64,000 nucleotides of DNA from Pseudomonas nitroreducens NBRC 12694 (GCF_002091755.1 NZ_BDAI01000008.1:1-64000), one strand, 5' to 3'; positions 1 to 8,835 are shown, numbered from the stretch's first letter. Program-made: numbers and translations. Notes: generated from the sequence alone by a model not told the origin.

Positions 1-24
1 GGGAAGCCACGGCACACGGCCGGG

Positions 25-63
25 CCCTCACCCCCAACCCCTCTCCCAGAGGGAGAGGGGAGC
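25..63. repeat. CTCTCCC-type palindromic intergenic repeat, partial copy
   Basis: The stretch carries CCCTCACCCCCAACCCCTCT followed by an inverted AGAGGGAGAGGGG arm. The same arms occur in the larger inverted repeats at 37794-37927 and 44333-44446. It lies just downstream of the minus-strand binding-protein gene that ends at 69, where it could act as a stem-loop terminator. Only one end of the element is visible because the window starts here. Confidence 0.6.
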
Positions 64-68
64 CGAAA

Positions 69-1214
69 TCAACGGCCGCCCATGATCCCGATGTAGTCCT
101 GGGTCCAGCGGCTGTACGGGACGAACTTGCCGCCCTCGGCCACCGGGGTCTTCCAGAACGCGATCTTGTCGAACTGGTTGTAGCCGTTGGTGGCGCAGCC
201 TTCGCCGCCCAGCAGGGTGCTGGCCTTGCAGCCTTCCGGCACGGCCGGCACCGAACCGAACCAGGCGGCCACGTCACCTTGCACCTTGGGCTCCAGCGAC
301 CAGTTCAGCCACTTGTAGGCGCAGCTCGGGTGCTGGGCTTCAGCGTGCAGCATGGTGGTGTCGGCCCAGCCGGTGGCGCCTTCTTTCGGGAACACGGTGG
401 CGATTGGCTGACCTTCGGCCTTCAGGGCGTTGGCCTGGTAGGGCCAGGCGCTGGAAGCGGCGACGCCTTCGTTCTTGAAGTCGCTCATCTGCACGGTGGT
501 GTCGTGCCAGTAACGGTGGATCAGGTCATGCTGCTTGCGCAGCAGTTCGACCACGGCGGCGTACTGCTTCTCGTCGAGCTGGTACGGATCGGTGATGCCC
601 AGTTCCGGCTGGGTGGCCTTCAGGTACAGCGCGGCGTCGGCGACGTAGATCGGGCCGTCGTAGGCCTGCACACGGCCCTTGTTCGGCTTGCCGTCGGGCA
701 GGTTCTGCGCGTCGAACACGACCTTCCAGCTGTCCGGCGCGGTGGGGAAGACCTTGGTGTTGTACATCAGCAGGTTCGGGCCCCACTGGTACGGCGCGCC
801 ATAGGTCTTGCCGTTGACCACGTACCAGGCGGCGTCCTTCAGGCGCGGGTCGATGTTCTTCCAGTTGGGGATCAGCGACGGATCGATCGGCTGCACGCGC
901 TTGCCGTAGATCAGGCGCAGGGAGGCGTCGCCTGAGGCGGTGACCAGGTCATAGCCGCCCTTGGCCATCAGGCTGACCATCTCGTCGGAGGTGGCGGCGG
1001 TCTTCACGTTGACCTGGCAGCCGGTGTCCTTCTCGAACTGGGTGACCCAGTCGTAGTTCTTGTCGGACTGGCCGCGCTCGATGTAGCCGGGCCAGGCGAT
1101 GATGTCCAGGCGGCCTTCGCCTTTGCCGACTTCCTTCAGGGCCTCGGCGGCCTGGACGCCGGCGCTGGCCAGCAGGGCGGTGGTGATGGCACTGAGCAGT
1201 GCGGTCTTGCGCAT
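69..1214 (-). CDS. Polyamine-type ABC transporter periplasmic substrate-binding protein
   Basis: A 381-residue exported protein of the spermidine/putrescine (PotD/YdcS-like) binding-protein family. It should capture a small cationic solute in the periplasm for an ABC importer. Residues 1-22 form a Sec signal peptide ending in an AXA-type site (GVQAAEA). The mature part begins EGRLDIIAWPGYIERG, typical of the family's first beta strand, and full length is normal. The start has a good ribosome site (GAGGGAGA). It lies 119 bp downstream of an aldehyde dehydrogenase on the same strand, the same association seen in the ydcS-ydcW polyamine/GABA cluster of E. coli. No permease or ATPase genes are visible; if present they must lie beyond the left edge. 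The ligand (putrescine, spermidine or other) is inferred from family and neighbour only. Confidence 0.85.
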   Translation of the reverse strand: MRKTALLSAITTALLASAGVQAAEALKEVGKGEGRLDIIAWPGYIERGQSDKNYDWVTQFEKDTGCQVNVKTAATSDEMVSLMAKGGYDLVTASGDASLRLIYGKRVQPIDPSLIPNWKNIDPRLKDAAWYVVNGKTYGAPYQWGPNLLMYNTKVFPTAPDSWKVVFDAQNLPDGKPNKGRVQAYDGPIYVADAALYLKATQPELGITDPYQLDEKQYAAVVELLRKQHDLIHRYWHDTTVQMSDFKNEGVAASSAWPYQANALKAEGQPIATVFPKEGATGWADTTMLHAEAQHPSCAYKWLNWSLEPKVQGDVAAWFGSVPAVPEGCKASTLLGGEGCATNGYNQFDKIAFWKTPVAEGGKFVPYSRWTQDYIGIMGGR

Positions 1215-1333
1215 CGGGTGTCTCCCTCTCGTTGTTGTCTCTATTGGTGGGGCAGTTCAATCGAGCAACATCCCTCTGACGGCTTGGCGTCGGGGCGTTT
1301 CTTATGTGCCGGCGGGCGACCCCGCCGGATGGT

Positions 1334-2830
1334 TCAATCCAGTTGCTGGCCGTGGCGCGCCATGATGTGGCGCACCACGCTGTAGTCCTGCAGCGAGTCG
1401 CTGGACAGGTCCTTGCCGTAGCCCGAGCGCTTGAGCCCGCCGTGGGGCATCTCGCTGGCGAGCATGAAATGGGTGTTGATCCAGGTGCAGCCGTACTGCA
1501 GGCGGTTGGCGATCTGGAAGGCCTTGTCCAGGTTCTGCGTCCACACCGAGGAGGCCAGGCCGTATTCGGAGTCATTCGCCCAGTCCACCGCCTGCTCCAG
1601 CTGGTCGAAGCGGGTCACGGTGACCACCGGGCCGAACACTTCGCGCTGGACGATCTCGTCCTGCTGCTTGCAGCCGGCCAGCAGGGTCGGCTGGTAGTAG
1701 AAACCGGGGCCCGAATGCACGGCGGCGCCGGTGACGCGCTCGATGTGCGGCTGGCCGAGGGCGCGCTCGACGAAGCTGGCCACGCGGTCGCGCTGGCGGG
1801 CGCTGATCAGCGGGCTGATCTCGTTGTCGGCGTCGCGCTTGCGGGCGAAGCGGATGCTTGCCACGGCATCGCCCAGCTCGGCGACGAGGCGGTCATGGAT
1901 GCCCGCCTGTGCGTAGATACGGCAGGCGGCGGTGCAGTCCTGGCCAGCGTTGTAATAACCATGGGTGCGTACGCCCTGGACCACGGCGTCGAGGTCGGCG
2001 TCGTTGCAGACGATCACCGGCGCCTTGCCGCCAAGTTCCAGGTGCGTGCGTTTGAGGGTGCGCGAGGCGGCCTGGAGAATCTTCTGCCCGGTGACGATGT
2101 CGCCGGTGAGCGAGACCATGCGCACCTTCGGGTGGCCGACCAGATGGCTGCCGACGCCATCGCCGCCGCCGCAGACGATATTGATCACGCCGGCGGGGAG
2201 GATTTCCGCCAGCGCCGGAGCCAGCGCCAGGATGCTCAGCGGGGTGTGTTCGGACGGCTTGAACACCAGCGTGTTGCCGGCGGCCAGCGCGGGGGCGATC
2301 TTCCACGCGGCCATCATCAGCGGGTAGTTCCACGGTGCGATCGAGGCGACCACGCCCACCGGATCGCGGCGCACCATGCTGGTGTGGCCGGGCACGTATT
2401 CGCCGGCGAGTTGGCCCTGCTGGCAGCGCACGGCGCCGGCGAAGAAGCGGAACACGTCGGCGGTGGCCGGAATATCGTCCTGGCGCGCCAGGTGCAGCGG
2501 CTTGCCGCAGTTCAGCGATTCCAGCTGGGCGAGATCATTCGCGCGCTTGTCAATGGCGTCCGCGATAGCCAGCAGCGCGGCGGAACGTTGCGCGGGAGTA
2601 GTGCGGGCCCAGGCGGGGAAGGCGTGGTGCGCAGCGGCGATGGCCTGCTCGACCTGGTCGATGGAGCCGTCGGCGATGCTGGCGATGGTTTCGCCCGTGG
2701 TCGGGTTGATGATCGGCTCGGCCATGCCTTCGCCGGCGACCAGTTGGCCGTCGATCAGCAAGGCGGTATGCAGGGTTGCGCCGGTCATCCTGGAAGCTCG
2801 TCTTTTATCTGTCTTGTTTTCGGGGGGCAT
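1334..2830 (-). CDS. Aldehyde dehydrogenase, gamma-aminobutyraldehyde dehydrogenase type
   Basis: A 498-residue NAD(P)-dependent aldehyde dehydrogenase, probably oxidising 4-aminobutyraldehyde or a related amino-aldehyde in putrescine breakdown. The family core is complete. The Pro-Trp-Asn-Tyr motif is near 166-169, the general-base glutamate is E265 in LELGGK, and the catalytic cysteine is C299 in GQDCTAA. Start 2830 has GGAG seven bases upstream; a second in-frame ATG at 2788 would remove 14 poorly conserved residues and is a real alternative. It sits between a LysR regulator (upstream, same strand) and a polyamine-type binding protein (downstream), which supports an amine-catabolism role. 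A perfect 19-bp palindrome lies upstream at 2937-2955. The substrate is inferred; betaine-aldehyde or another amino-aldehyde cannot be excluded. Confidence 0.8.
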   Translation of the reverse strand: MPPENKTDKRRASRMTGATLHTALLIDGQLVAGEGMAEPIINPTTGETIASIADGSIDQVEQAIAAAHHAFPAWARTTPAQRSAALLAIADAIDKRANDLAQLESLNCGKPLHLARQDDIPATADVFRFFAGAVRCQQGQLAGEYVPGHTSMVRRDPVGVVASIAPWNYPLMMAAWKIAPALAAGNTLVFKPSEHTPLSILALAPALAEILPAGVINIVCGGGDGVGSHLVGHPKVRMVSLTGDIVTGQKILQAASRTLKRTHLELGGKAPVIVCNDADLDAVVQGVRTHGYYNAGQDCTAACRIYAQAGIHDRLVAELGDAVASIRFARKRDADNEISPLISARQRDRVASFVERALGQPHIERVTGAAVHSGPGFYYQPTLLAGCKQQDEIVQREVFGPVVTVTRFDQLEQAVDWANDSEYGLASSVWTQNLDKAFQIANRLQYGCTWINTHFMLASEMPHGGLKRSGYGKDLSSDSLQDYSVVRHIMARHGQQLD

Positions 2831-2936
2831 GTGCGTGCTCCGGCGTAGGGGCGGTGCCCGGAACTTGGCCCTTTGGTATGGGACGAGAGACTAGAGTCCG
2901 GGCGTGGGGTCGACAAATTCTAATTACTGAAAGCGC

Positions 2937-2955
2937 CGTTCGATTAAATCGAACG
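2937..2955. promoter_or_regulatory. Perfect palindrome, candidate LysR-family operator
   Basis: CGTTCGATTAAATCGAACG is a perfect 9-1-9 palindrome between the LysR gene (stop at 2966) and the aldehyde dehydrogenase start (2830). It contains the T-N11-A spacing expected of LysR-type sites. Related ATCGAA half-sites occur upstream of the LysR gene itself, near 3954-3984. This suggests one regulator acting on both its own promoter and the dehydrogenase promoter. Confidence 0.5.
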
Positions 2956-2965
2956 CTGTAAGTCT

Positions 2966-3877
2966 CTAGATCGAAAGGCGTTTGGCGTTCGGCTGCTCTC
3001 GGGCGACGGTGAGGAACGGGTCCACCAGTGCCGGCCGCGCGGTGCCGCGACGCCACGCCAGGCCGACATCCAACGGCTCGGACAGGTCCACCAGCGGCCG
3101 CGCCTCGATGATGTCGCCTTCCAGCGACCAGGGGCGGTAGGTCATGTCCGGCTGGATCGACAGGCCCAGGCCCGCCGCCACCAGGCTTCGCACCGCTTCC
3201 ACCGAGGCGGTGCGCAGCGTCACCTGTGGCACGAGTCCGGCGCGCGACCAGATGCGCTGGGTGTGCAGGCCCATCTCGTCAGCGTTCAGCTGGATCAATG
3301 GCTCGCCCGCCACATCGGCAAGGGCGATGCTGTCGCGCTCCAGCAGCGGGTGCTGCGCCGGTAGCCACAGGCGGTGCGGCGAGTGGGTGAGCACCTCGGT
3401 CTGCAGGGCGTGGCGGTCTTCCAGGTTGGAGAGGATCAGCACGCCGACGTCGATCTCGCCGCTTACCAGCAGGTGCTCGATGTACGGGCGCTCGTCCTCT
3501 ACCACGCGGGTCTTCACGTTGGGGAAGGCGCGCTGGAAGCGGTTGATCAGGTCGGCCAGGTAGTAACCCGCCACCAGGCTGGTCACCCCGATGGTCAGGC
3601 TGCCGGCCACCTGGTCGGTGCTCTGCTGCAGGCTGCGCTTGGCGTTCTCCACGGTGGCCAGGATCAGGTGCGCCTGGCGCAGGAACTGGTGGCCCTGGTG
3701 GGTCAGGGTCATGCCCTTGGCGTGGCGGTCGAACAGGCGCACGCCGATCTCTTCTTCCAATTGCTGAATGGCGAGGGTCAGGGTCGACTGGGAAATGAAC
3801 ACCGCCTGGGCGGCGGCGGAGATCGAGCCGGTCTCGGCGACGGCGATGAAGTGGCGGATCTGGCGGAGGGTCATCAT
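2966..3877 (-). CDS. LysR-family transcriptional regulator
   Basis: A 303-residue LysR-type regulator. Residues 1-60 form the winged helix-turn-helix (LRQIRHFIAVAETGSISAAA, then SQSTLTLAIQQLEEEIGVRLF), followed by the periplasmic-binding-protein-like effector domain to the C-terminus. Length is normal. Two adjacent ATG codons (3877 and 3874) could both serve as start, and neither has a strong ribosome site. It is encoded upstream of and on the same strand as the aldehyde dehydrogenase and binding protein, so it is likely their local regulator, sensing an amine or its breakdown product. That is inference from position; the effector is unknown. Confidence 0.85.
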   Translation of the reverse strand: MMTLRQIRHFIAVAETGSISAAAQAVFISQSTLTLAIQQLEEEIGVRLFDRHAKGMTLTHQGHQFLRQAHLILATVENAKRSLQQSTDQVAGSLTIGVTSLVAGYYLADLINRFQRAFPNVKTRVVEDERPYIEHLLVSGEIDVGVLILSNLEDRHALQTEVLTHSPHRLWLPAQHPLLERDSIALADVAGEPLIQLNADEMGLHTQRIWSRAGLVPQVTLRTASVEAVRSLVAAGLGLSIQPDMTYRPWSLEGDIIEARPLVDLSEPLDVGLAWRRGTARPALVDPFLTVAREQPNAKRLSI

Positions 3878-4128
3878 GGGCGATTGGCCGCTGGCGCGCG
3901 GAGTCGCGATCTAGAGCCTTGTCTAGCCGGTCTCGGCGCATTTCATTGTTGATTATCGAAAATCTATAGGAGCATTCTTTTTAATCGAATGAAAGCGGCC
4001 TATTTGCCCTGCGGACCCGCCGGCAAAGGCCCGCAATATCCGGAAGCACTCTGCAACTCCGCTCTGACAAGGCTGCGAGCTAGAGTCGGAGGCCTGACTT
4101 TTCATCTCGATAGCTAGTGGAGATCGCC

Positions 4129-4848
4129 ATGAACACACGTGGCCTGCTCGACCAACTGCTCAAATCCGGGCAGGAACTGATGCAGAACAAGGGCCTGACC
4201 CAGCAGGGCGGCGGCCAACCCGCACAGGGCGGCAGCAAAGGTGGCCTGGACCTGGGCAGCCTGCTGTCCGGCGCCGGTGGCGGCGCTCTGGCAGCGGGCG
4301 CTCTGGGCTTGCTGATGGGCAGCAAGAAGGCGCGCAAGGTCGGCGGCAAGGTCGTCGCCTACGGCGGCCTCGCGGCGTTGGGCGTGCTGGCCTACAAGGC
4401 CTACGGCAACTGGCAGCAGAAGCAGGCCAGCGCGCCGCGCGGCGAGCCGCAGACCGTTGACCGCCTGCCGCCGGCCCAGGCCGAGCAGCATAGCCATGCG
4501 ATCCTGCGGGCCATCGTCGCCGCCGCGAAAGCCGACGGACATATCGATGATCGCGAACGCCAGCTGATCGACGGCGAAATCGCCAAGCTCACCGGCGACC
4601 TCGAGCTGCAGGGCTGGCTCGACCGCGAACTGGCCAAGCCGCTCGATCCGGCCGAGGTCGCTCGCGCCGCCACCAGCGAGGAAATGGCCGCCGAGATGTA
4701 CCTGGCCAGCCTGCTGATGGTCGACGAGACCAACTTCATGGAGCGTGCCTACCTGGATGAACTGGCGCGCCAGCTGAGCCTCGACGCCGGCCTCAAGGTC
4801 GAGCTGGAAGCCCAGGCGCAGAAGGCGCTGGACGCGGTGCCCGCCTGA
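4129..4848 (+). CDS. DUF533 / TerB-like protein (first of two tandem copies)
   Basis: A 239-residue protein of the DUF533 (YebE-like) family. A short N-terminal segment (MNTRGLLDQLLKSGQELM) leads to a glycine-rich hydrophobic stretch at about 45-70, then a charged linker. The C-terminal TerB-like helical domain is recognised by HSHAILRAIVAAAKADGHID and a second acidic helix near LMVDETNFMERAYLDELA. ATG 4129 is chosen because GGAG lies six bases upstream; a GTG at 4117 is less suitable. The next gene (5046-5834) is a paralogue with the same layout. The function of the family is unknown; the hydrophobic glycine-rich part suggests membrane association. Confidence 0.8.
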   Translation: MNTRGLLDQLLKSGQELMQNKGLTQQGGGQPAQGGSKGGLDLGSLLSGAGGGALAAGALGLLMGSKKARKVGGKVVAYGGLAALGVLAYKAYGNWQQKQASAPRGEPQTVDRLPPAQAEQHSHAILRAIVAAAKADGHIDDRERQLIDGEIAKLTGDLELQGWLDRELAKPLDPAEVARAATSEEMAAEMYLASLLMVDETNFMERAYLDELARQLSLDAGLKVELEAQAQKALDAVPA

Positions 4849-5045
4849 GTGACGTGACCTTCCTCGCATCCGCTGGATAAAGGGCGCGGCTGCGCCGCTT
4901 CGCCTGGCACCCGATGGTGCCGGGCATCAGTCTCCGTCGCCGGGCGTCCCGACCATTCCGGGCCGGCTGGCGGACGGCGCTGGCGCATCGGTGTGGCGGG
5001 ACTATCGTTGCCCAACGCACACCGCGCGATGGCGAGGGACTGATC

Positions 5046-5834
5046 ATGAACACGACCGATCTACTGGAACAACTGCTGCGGGCCGGACAGGGCTCGGCGG
5101 CGCAACAGCAACAGGGTGGCGCCGGTGGCGCGGACCCGCTCGGTGGCCTGGGTGGCCTGCTCGGCGGGCTGCTGGGCGGTGGCGGAGGCGGCGGTCTGGG
5201 TTCGATTCTCGGCGGTGGTAGCGCGGGCGGCTCCGGTGGTGGTGGTCTGGGCGGCCTGGGTGGTGTGCTGGGCAGCATGCTCGGTGGTGGCGCCAGTTCC
5301 GGCGGCGCTCCCCAGGGGCGTTCCACGGGCGGCGGCGTCAACTACGCCATGCTCGCCTCGCTGGGCATGATGGCCTACCAGGCCTATCAGAACTGGCAGC
5401 GCCAGCAGAATGCCAATCCCTCGCAGCAGCAATCGCTGACCACCGTCGACCAGCTCGATGGCCCCGAGGCCGAAGCCCACAGTCACGCGATACTCACTGC
5501 CATGCTCGCGGCTGCCAAGGCGGACGGCCGTATCGATGAGCGCGAGCAGGCGGCGATCCAGGCAGAGCTGCAGCGCCACGCCGGCGAGCCGCAATTGCAG
5601 GCCTGGATCGACGCCGAAATGCAGAAACCGCTGGACGCCGCGGACGTCGCGCAAACCGCCCAGGGCGATCCCGCCGTTGCCGCGGAAATGTACCTGGTCA
5701 GCGTGATGCTGGTGGACGACCAGCAGGACGCCGAGCGCACCTACCTCGACGAACTGGCCTACAACCTCAACCTCGCCCCGGAACTCCAGGCGCACCTGGA
5801 ACAGCAGGCGAAGGCCGGGGGTGAAGTAGCTTGA
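5046..5834 (+). CDS. DUF533 / TerB-like protein with long glycine-rich region (second tandem copy)
   Basis: A 262-residue paralogue of the preceding gene. It shares the MNT-LLEQLLRAGQ start, the AYQAYQNWQ segment and the C-terminal TerB-like domain (HSHAILTAMLAAAKADGRID, then LVDDQQDAERTYLDELAYNL). Between about residues 24 and 90 it carries a low-complexity run dominated by glycine with Leu, Ser and Ala, much longer than in its neighbour. ATG 5046 is preferred over upstream in-frame starts because similarity to the first copy begins exactly there. The two genes are 197 bp apart. The glycine run is encoded by GGC/GGT-rich DNA that could change length by slippage. Function unknown. Confidence 0.75.
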   Translation: MNTTDLLEQLLRAGQGSAAQQQQGGAGGADPLGGLGGLLGGLLGGGGGGGLGSILGGGSAGGSGGGGLGGLGGVLGSMLGGGASSGGAPQGRSTGGGVNYAMLASLGMMAYQAYQNWQRQQNANPSQQQSLTTVDQLDGPEAEAHSHAILTAMLAAAKADGRIDEREQAAIQAELQRHAGEPQLQAWIDAEMQKPLDAADVAQTAQGDPAVAAEMYLVSVMLVDDQQDAERTYLDELAYNLNLAPELQAHLEQQAKAGGEVA

Positions 5835-5944
5835 TACAACTCAGGGCACGACCGCAGGAGCATTCGTACAATCTGACGGTCAGAGAGGCTCGGACGAACG
5901 CACCCTCGCGGCGCGTTCGTTCCTCAATTCTGCAAGGAGGCTTC

Positions 5945-6427
5945 ATGCCGTTCGTACGTTTCGCCCTGCCCACCGCGCTGCTGCTCAGCGCTACCGCCAC
6001 CCTGGCCAACGCCGCCAAACTGGAAGACGTCGCGCCCTATCCCAAGGCCGAGGACGGCTTCGTCCGCCAGGTCATCCACCTGCCCGAGCAGGCCCATGAA
6101 GAGAACTTCAAGGTCGAGATCCTCGCCGGCAAGACGCTGACCGTCGACTGCAACCGCCAGCGCCTGGGCGGCACCCTGGAAGAGAAGACCCTGGAAGGTT
6201 GGGGCTATTCCTACTACCGCCTGGACAAGGTCAGCGGCCCGGCCAGCACCCTGATGGCCTGCCCCGAAGGCAAGAGCAAGAAGGACTTCGTCCCGGTGAT
6301 CGGCGAAGGCTTCGTGCTGCGCTACAACAGCAAACTGCCCATCGTGATCTACGCGCCGAAAGACGTCGAAGTCCGTTACCGCCTCTGGTCCGCCTCCGAC
6401 AAGGTCGAGCACGCCCGCGCGGAGTGA
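5945..6427 (+). CDS. eco: Ecotin, periplasmic serine protease inhibitor
   Basis: A 160-residue ecotin, a dimeric periplasmic inhibitor of trypsin-fold serine proteases. Residues 1-23 are a signal peptide (ending ANAA). The inhibitory loop reads STLMACPEGK, with M104 as the probable P1 residue, and C69 and C106 match the loop-bracing disulfide of the E. coli protein. The C-terminal RYNSKLPIVIYAPKDVEVRYRLW segment is highly characteristic. ATG 5945 follows a strong AAGGAGG ribosome site and gives a proper signal peptide, so longer in-frame starts are rejected. The gene stands alone between the DUF533 pair and a REP doublet. Confidence 0.95.
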   Translation: MPFVRFALPTALLLSATATLANAAKLEDVAPYPKAEDGFVRQVIHLPEQAHEENFKVEILAGKTLTVDCNRQRLGGTLEEKTLEGWGYSYYRLDKVSGPASTLMACPEGKSKKDFVPVIGEGFVLRYNSKLPIVIYAPKDVEVRYRLWSASDKVEHARAE

Positions 6428-6446
6428 CCCTTCCGCTCTCGCTTTC

Positions 6447-6539
6447 GTAGGAGCGAGCTTGCTCGCGAACAGCCTTCCCCCGGCTCCGGCGCTGGATGGG
6501 TTCGCGAGCAAGGACTGGGCGTCCCCCTCGTTCCTGCAA
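6447..6539. repeat. REP doublet (inverted pair)
   Basis: GTAGGAGCGAGCTTGCTCGC at 6447 is a typical Pseudomonas REP sequence. A partly degraded inverted partner (GGTTCGCGAGCAAGG, then a CGTTCCTGCAAC end) follows about 50 bp later. The pair separates ecotin from the convergent glycosyltransferase gene and may form a transcript-end hairpin. A second doublet lies at 53129-53206. Confidence 0.8.
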
Positions 6540-8516
6540 CTAATCCGCCAGCACAACCTCGGAGCGCTCTTCCGGCTCGGTGCAGTGGTGCTGCCAGATT
6601 GCCTGGTACAAGGCTTCCAGATCACGGGTGAAGCGCGCCGTGTCGAACAACGGCGAGTCCATCCGTGCTGCCGACAGCCGTTGGCGCAGCTCAGTGCGTG
6701 CGCTGTTGTCGAGGGCCAGGGCTTTCAGCCGCTCGAAGCAGTCCTCTGCATCCTTCGCTACCAGTTCGTCAAAACCATGCGCCTTGAGCAGGCTTCCCGC
6801 CACGCGGCTGGTAAAGGTCTCGCCCAGTCGAGTGATCAGCGGTACCCCCACCCAGAGCGCATCACTGGCGGTGGTATGCGAGGTGCAGGGGAAGCTGTCC
6901 AGGGCCAAGTCGGCCAGGCAGAGGCGGGCGAGGTGCTCATTCTGTTTCAGGCGTGGCGCGAAGATCAGGCGTTCGGCGGCCACTCCACGCTGCTGTGCCT
7001 CGCGCCGAAGATTGTCGCGGGCCTCCTCGACCTCGGGCTCCAGCAGCCAGAGCACGGCCCCCGGCACCTCCCGCAGCAATCTGCACCACAGGTCGAATTC
7101 GCCCGGATTGAGCTTGAGCAACTGGTTGAAACTGGCGAACACCACGCCTTTTTCCGGTAGCCCGACTTCCGTTCGACCGGGCGGCGGGTTCAAGGGGCGG
7201 TCCCGGTCATTGGGTTGGTAGCTATGGGGCATCAGCGCCAGCGTCTCGCTGAAATGCGCAGCGTGCTCGGCTGGCGTCACGGTCGGATCACCGATCAGGT
7301 AATCCGCCAGGCGTGGATGCCCCAGGCTGCCCGGATAGCCCAGCCAATTGATGATCACCGGCGCCGGCCGCAATGCGGTGATGCCCTGGCGCGCGCCGGT
7401 GGTGTAGCCCTTCAGGTCCACCAGGATGTGCAGACGCTGTTCTGCGATCAGCTTCGCCGCCGCCTCGTCGGACAGCTCGCGCAGGTTGTGGCGGTGCAGG
7501 CCAGTTGCGGCGATGCGGCGGGTGAAGTCATCGTCGCGCTCGGGGCTGTAGTCGAATAGGTGGATATCCACCCTGGCGCAGTCGTGCGCCTCCAGCACGC
7601 CCATCATCAGGTGCATCGTCGCGTGGTCATAGAAGTCGCTGGACAGGTAGCCGATGCGTAGGCATTCGCCCTCTGTGGGCTCGCTGCTCAAGGGTGAGGC
7701 GAGCAGCTCCTGTGACCAGCGCGACTCGGCAAAGTGGCGAGCGGCATCACGGTGTAGTTCCGGGGAAAGTCCGGGCAAGTTGATCAGGCTCCAGGGGGTG
7801 AACGCATCCTGTGGTGATGTTTGCAGTTTCTGCAGAAGCTCAGTGTCAACTGCTGCCAGTTGGGGCCAGCTACCCAGTGTGCGCAGAGCCAATTGCAAAT
7901 CGTCCCATTGCTTGGCCTCGGCAAACCATTTAGCGGCCTCGCTGAAGCGTTTTCGATTTCGTAGCGCTCTGGCCAGTTCCAGTTGGAGGTCGGTTCTATC
8001 CGGGCCCAGCGTGAGTGCTTGAGTAAGAACGGGAATAGCCGTCTCACTTTGGCCGCATTCGCACAGGTGGTTCCCAAAGTTTTTGTAGGCCAGGAGGTAG
8101 CCGGGGTTGCTGGCAATGGCCTGGCGGTAAAATTGTTCGGCTTCTGCGTAGCGGCGTTGCTTGTTACAGAGGTTCGCCAGGTTGTTGGCCGCTTGTGCAT
8201 TCCGTGGTTGTAGTTGCAGGCAGCACCGGAATGCCTCCTCCACGGCGTTGTCATTGCTCAGTGCTCGCTCGGCCAGAGCCAAATTCAAGTAATAGGTAGC
8301 ATCCTTGCGTACGGTTAGGGCGCGCTTGATCAACTCTCGCGCCAGTGTTGCCTTGCCTTGGCTTAGACAGGCGACTCCGCACAAATGAAGAGCCTCGGCG
8401 TTGCGCGGTTGGCTACGAAGCAGTTGTCGCGCCAGAGCTTCACCACGAGCGGGGGCTCCGCTGTTGAGCGCATCGACAATGGTTTGTACTGACAGTCTGG
8501 GTTGGCGCTGGCGCAT
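6540..8516 (-). CDS. TPR-containing family 41 (O-GlcNAc-transferase-like) glycosyltransferase
   Basis: A 658-residue cytoplasmic protein. Residues of about 20-190 contain TPR-like helical repeats (EALHLCGVACLSQGK, AQAANNLANLCNKQRRYAEA, LAYKNFGNHLCECGQSETAI). Residues of about 240-640 form the GT41/SPINDLY-type catalytic region (RIGYLSSDFYDHATMHLM, GYTTGARQGITALRPAPVII and DLALDSFPCTSHTTASDALW). Such enzymes transfer a sugar from a nucleotide sugar to Ser/Thr or Asn of proteins. The start has GGAG at good spacing. It is divergent from a family 2 glycosyltransferase and 1.4 kb from an RTX protease with type I secretion genes. The N-terminal third looks less GC-rich than the core genome. The acceptor protein is unknown; flagellin, adhesin or the nearby secreted protein are possibilities. 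Confidence 0.85.
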   Translation of the reverse strand: MRQRQPRLSVQTIVDALNSGAPARGEALARQLLRSQPRNAEALHLCGVACLSQGKATLARELIKRALTVRKDATYYLNLALAERALSNDNAVEEAFRCCLQLQPRNAQAANNLANLCNKQRRYAEAEQFYRQAIASNPGYLLAYKNFGNHLCECGQSETAIPVLTQALTLGPDRTDLQLELARALRNRKRFSEAAKWFAEAKQWDDLQLALRTLGSWPQLAAVDTELLQKLQTSPQDAFTPWSLINLPGLSPELHRDAARHFAESRWSQELLASPLSSEPTEGECLRIGYLSSDFYDHATMHLMMGVLEAHDCARVDIHLFDYSPERDDDFTRRIAATGLHRHNLRELSDEAAAKLIAEQRLHILVDLKGYTTGARQGITALRPAPVIINWLGYPGSLGHPRLADYLIGDPTVTPAEHAAHFSETLALMPHSYQPNDRDRPLNPPPGRTEVGLPEKGVVFASFNQLLKLNPGEFDLWCRLLREVPGAVLWLLEPEVEEARDNLRREAQQRGVAAERLIFAPRLKQNEHLARLCLADLALDSFPCTSHTTASDALWVGVPLITRLGETFTSRVAGSLLKAHGFDELVAKDAEDCFERLKALALDNSARTELRQRLSAARMDSPLFDTARFTRDLEALYQAIWQHHCTEPEERSEVVLAD

Positions 8517-8835
8517 GAAATGTCTCCGGTATGGGATGCCGATATCTTCAGGGGAATTCCGTTTAAGTAATTCGGAAATTGCTGTCAGGAATTCCTGAAA
8601 GGTATGGGATAGATTTTATTTGAGTGTCCCAGGTTAGGGCGGTGCTGGCTTTTGAGCTTCTTGATTATTAGTTGTTGGGACAGAGGGATTTAATGGGGGT
8701 AAAGAGTTTGTAATTGATAGTGTGTTCATGCGTTGGTTCACGGTTTGAAATTGGTTCTCTACACAGGTTTCCAGTTAGATGCTTATTCGAGAGTATCGCT
8801 ATAGGATGAAAAATCAATAAAGGAGGGATTTTTGC
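8517..8835. other. AT-rich intergenic region between divergent glycosyltransferase genes
   Basis: This 319-bp stretch is clearly AT-richer than the rest of the window and contains no convincing open reading frame. It must hold the divergent promoters of the GT41 and GT2 genes. The only clear signal I can place is the AAGGAGGG ribosome site just before the GT2 start. The composition suggests acquired DNA. Confidence 0.5.

Noticed and set aside
4914..5045. Longer N-terminus for the second DUF533 protein
   Set aside because: The extra 44 codons are arginine-rich, lack similarity to the paralogue and contain the real ribosome-site region.
5945..6427. Ecotin as a dedicated inhibitor for the nearby RTX protease
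   Set aside because: Ecotin inhibits trypsin-fold serine proteases, whereas the RTX enzyme is a zinc metalloprotease. The proximity is probably chance.
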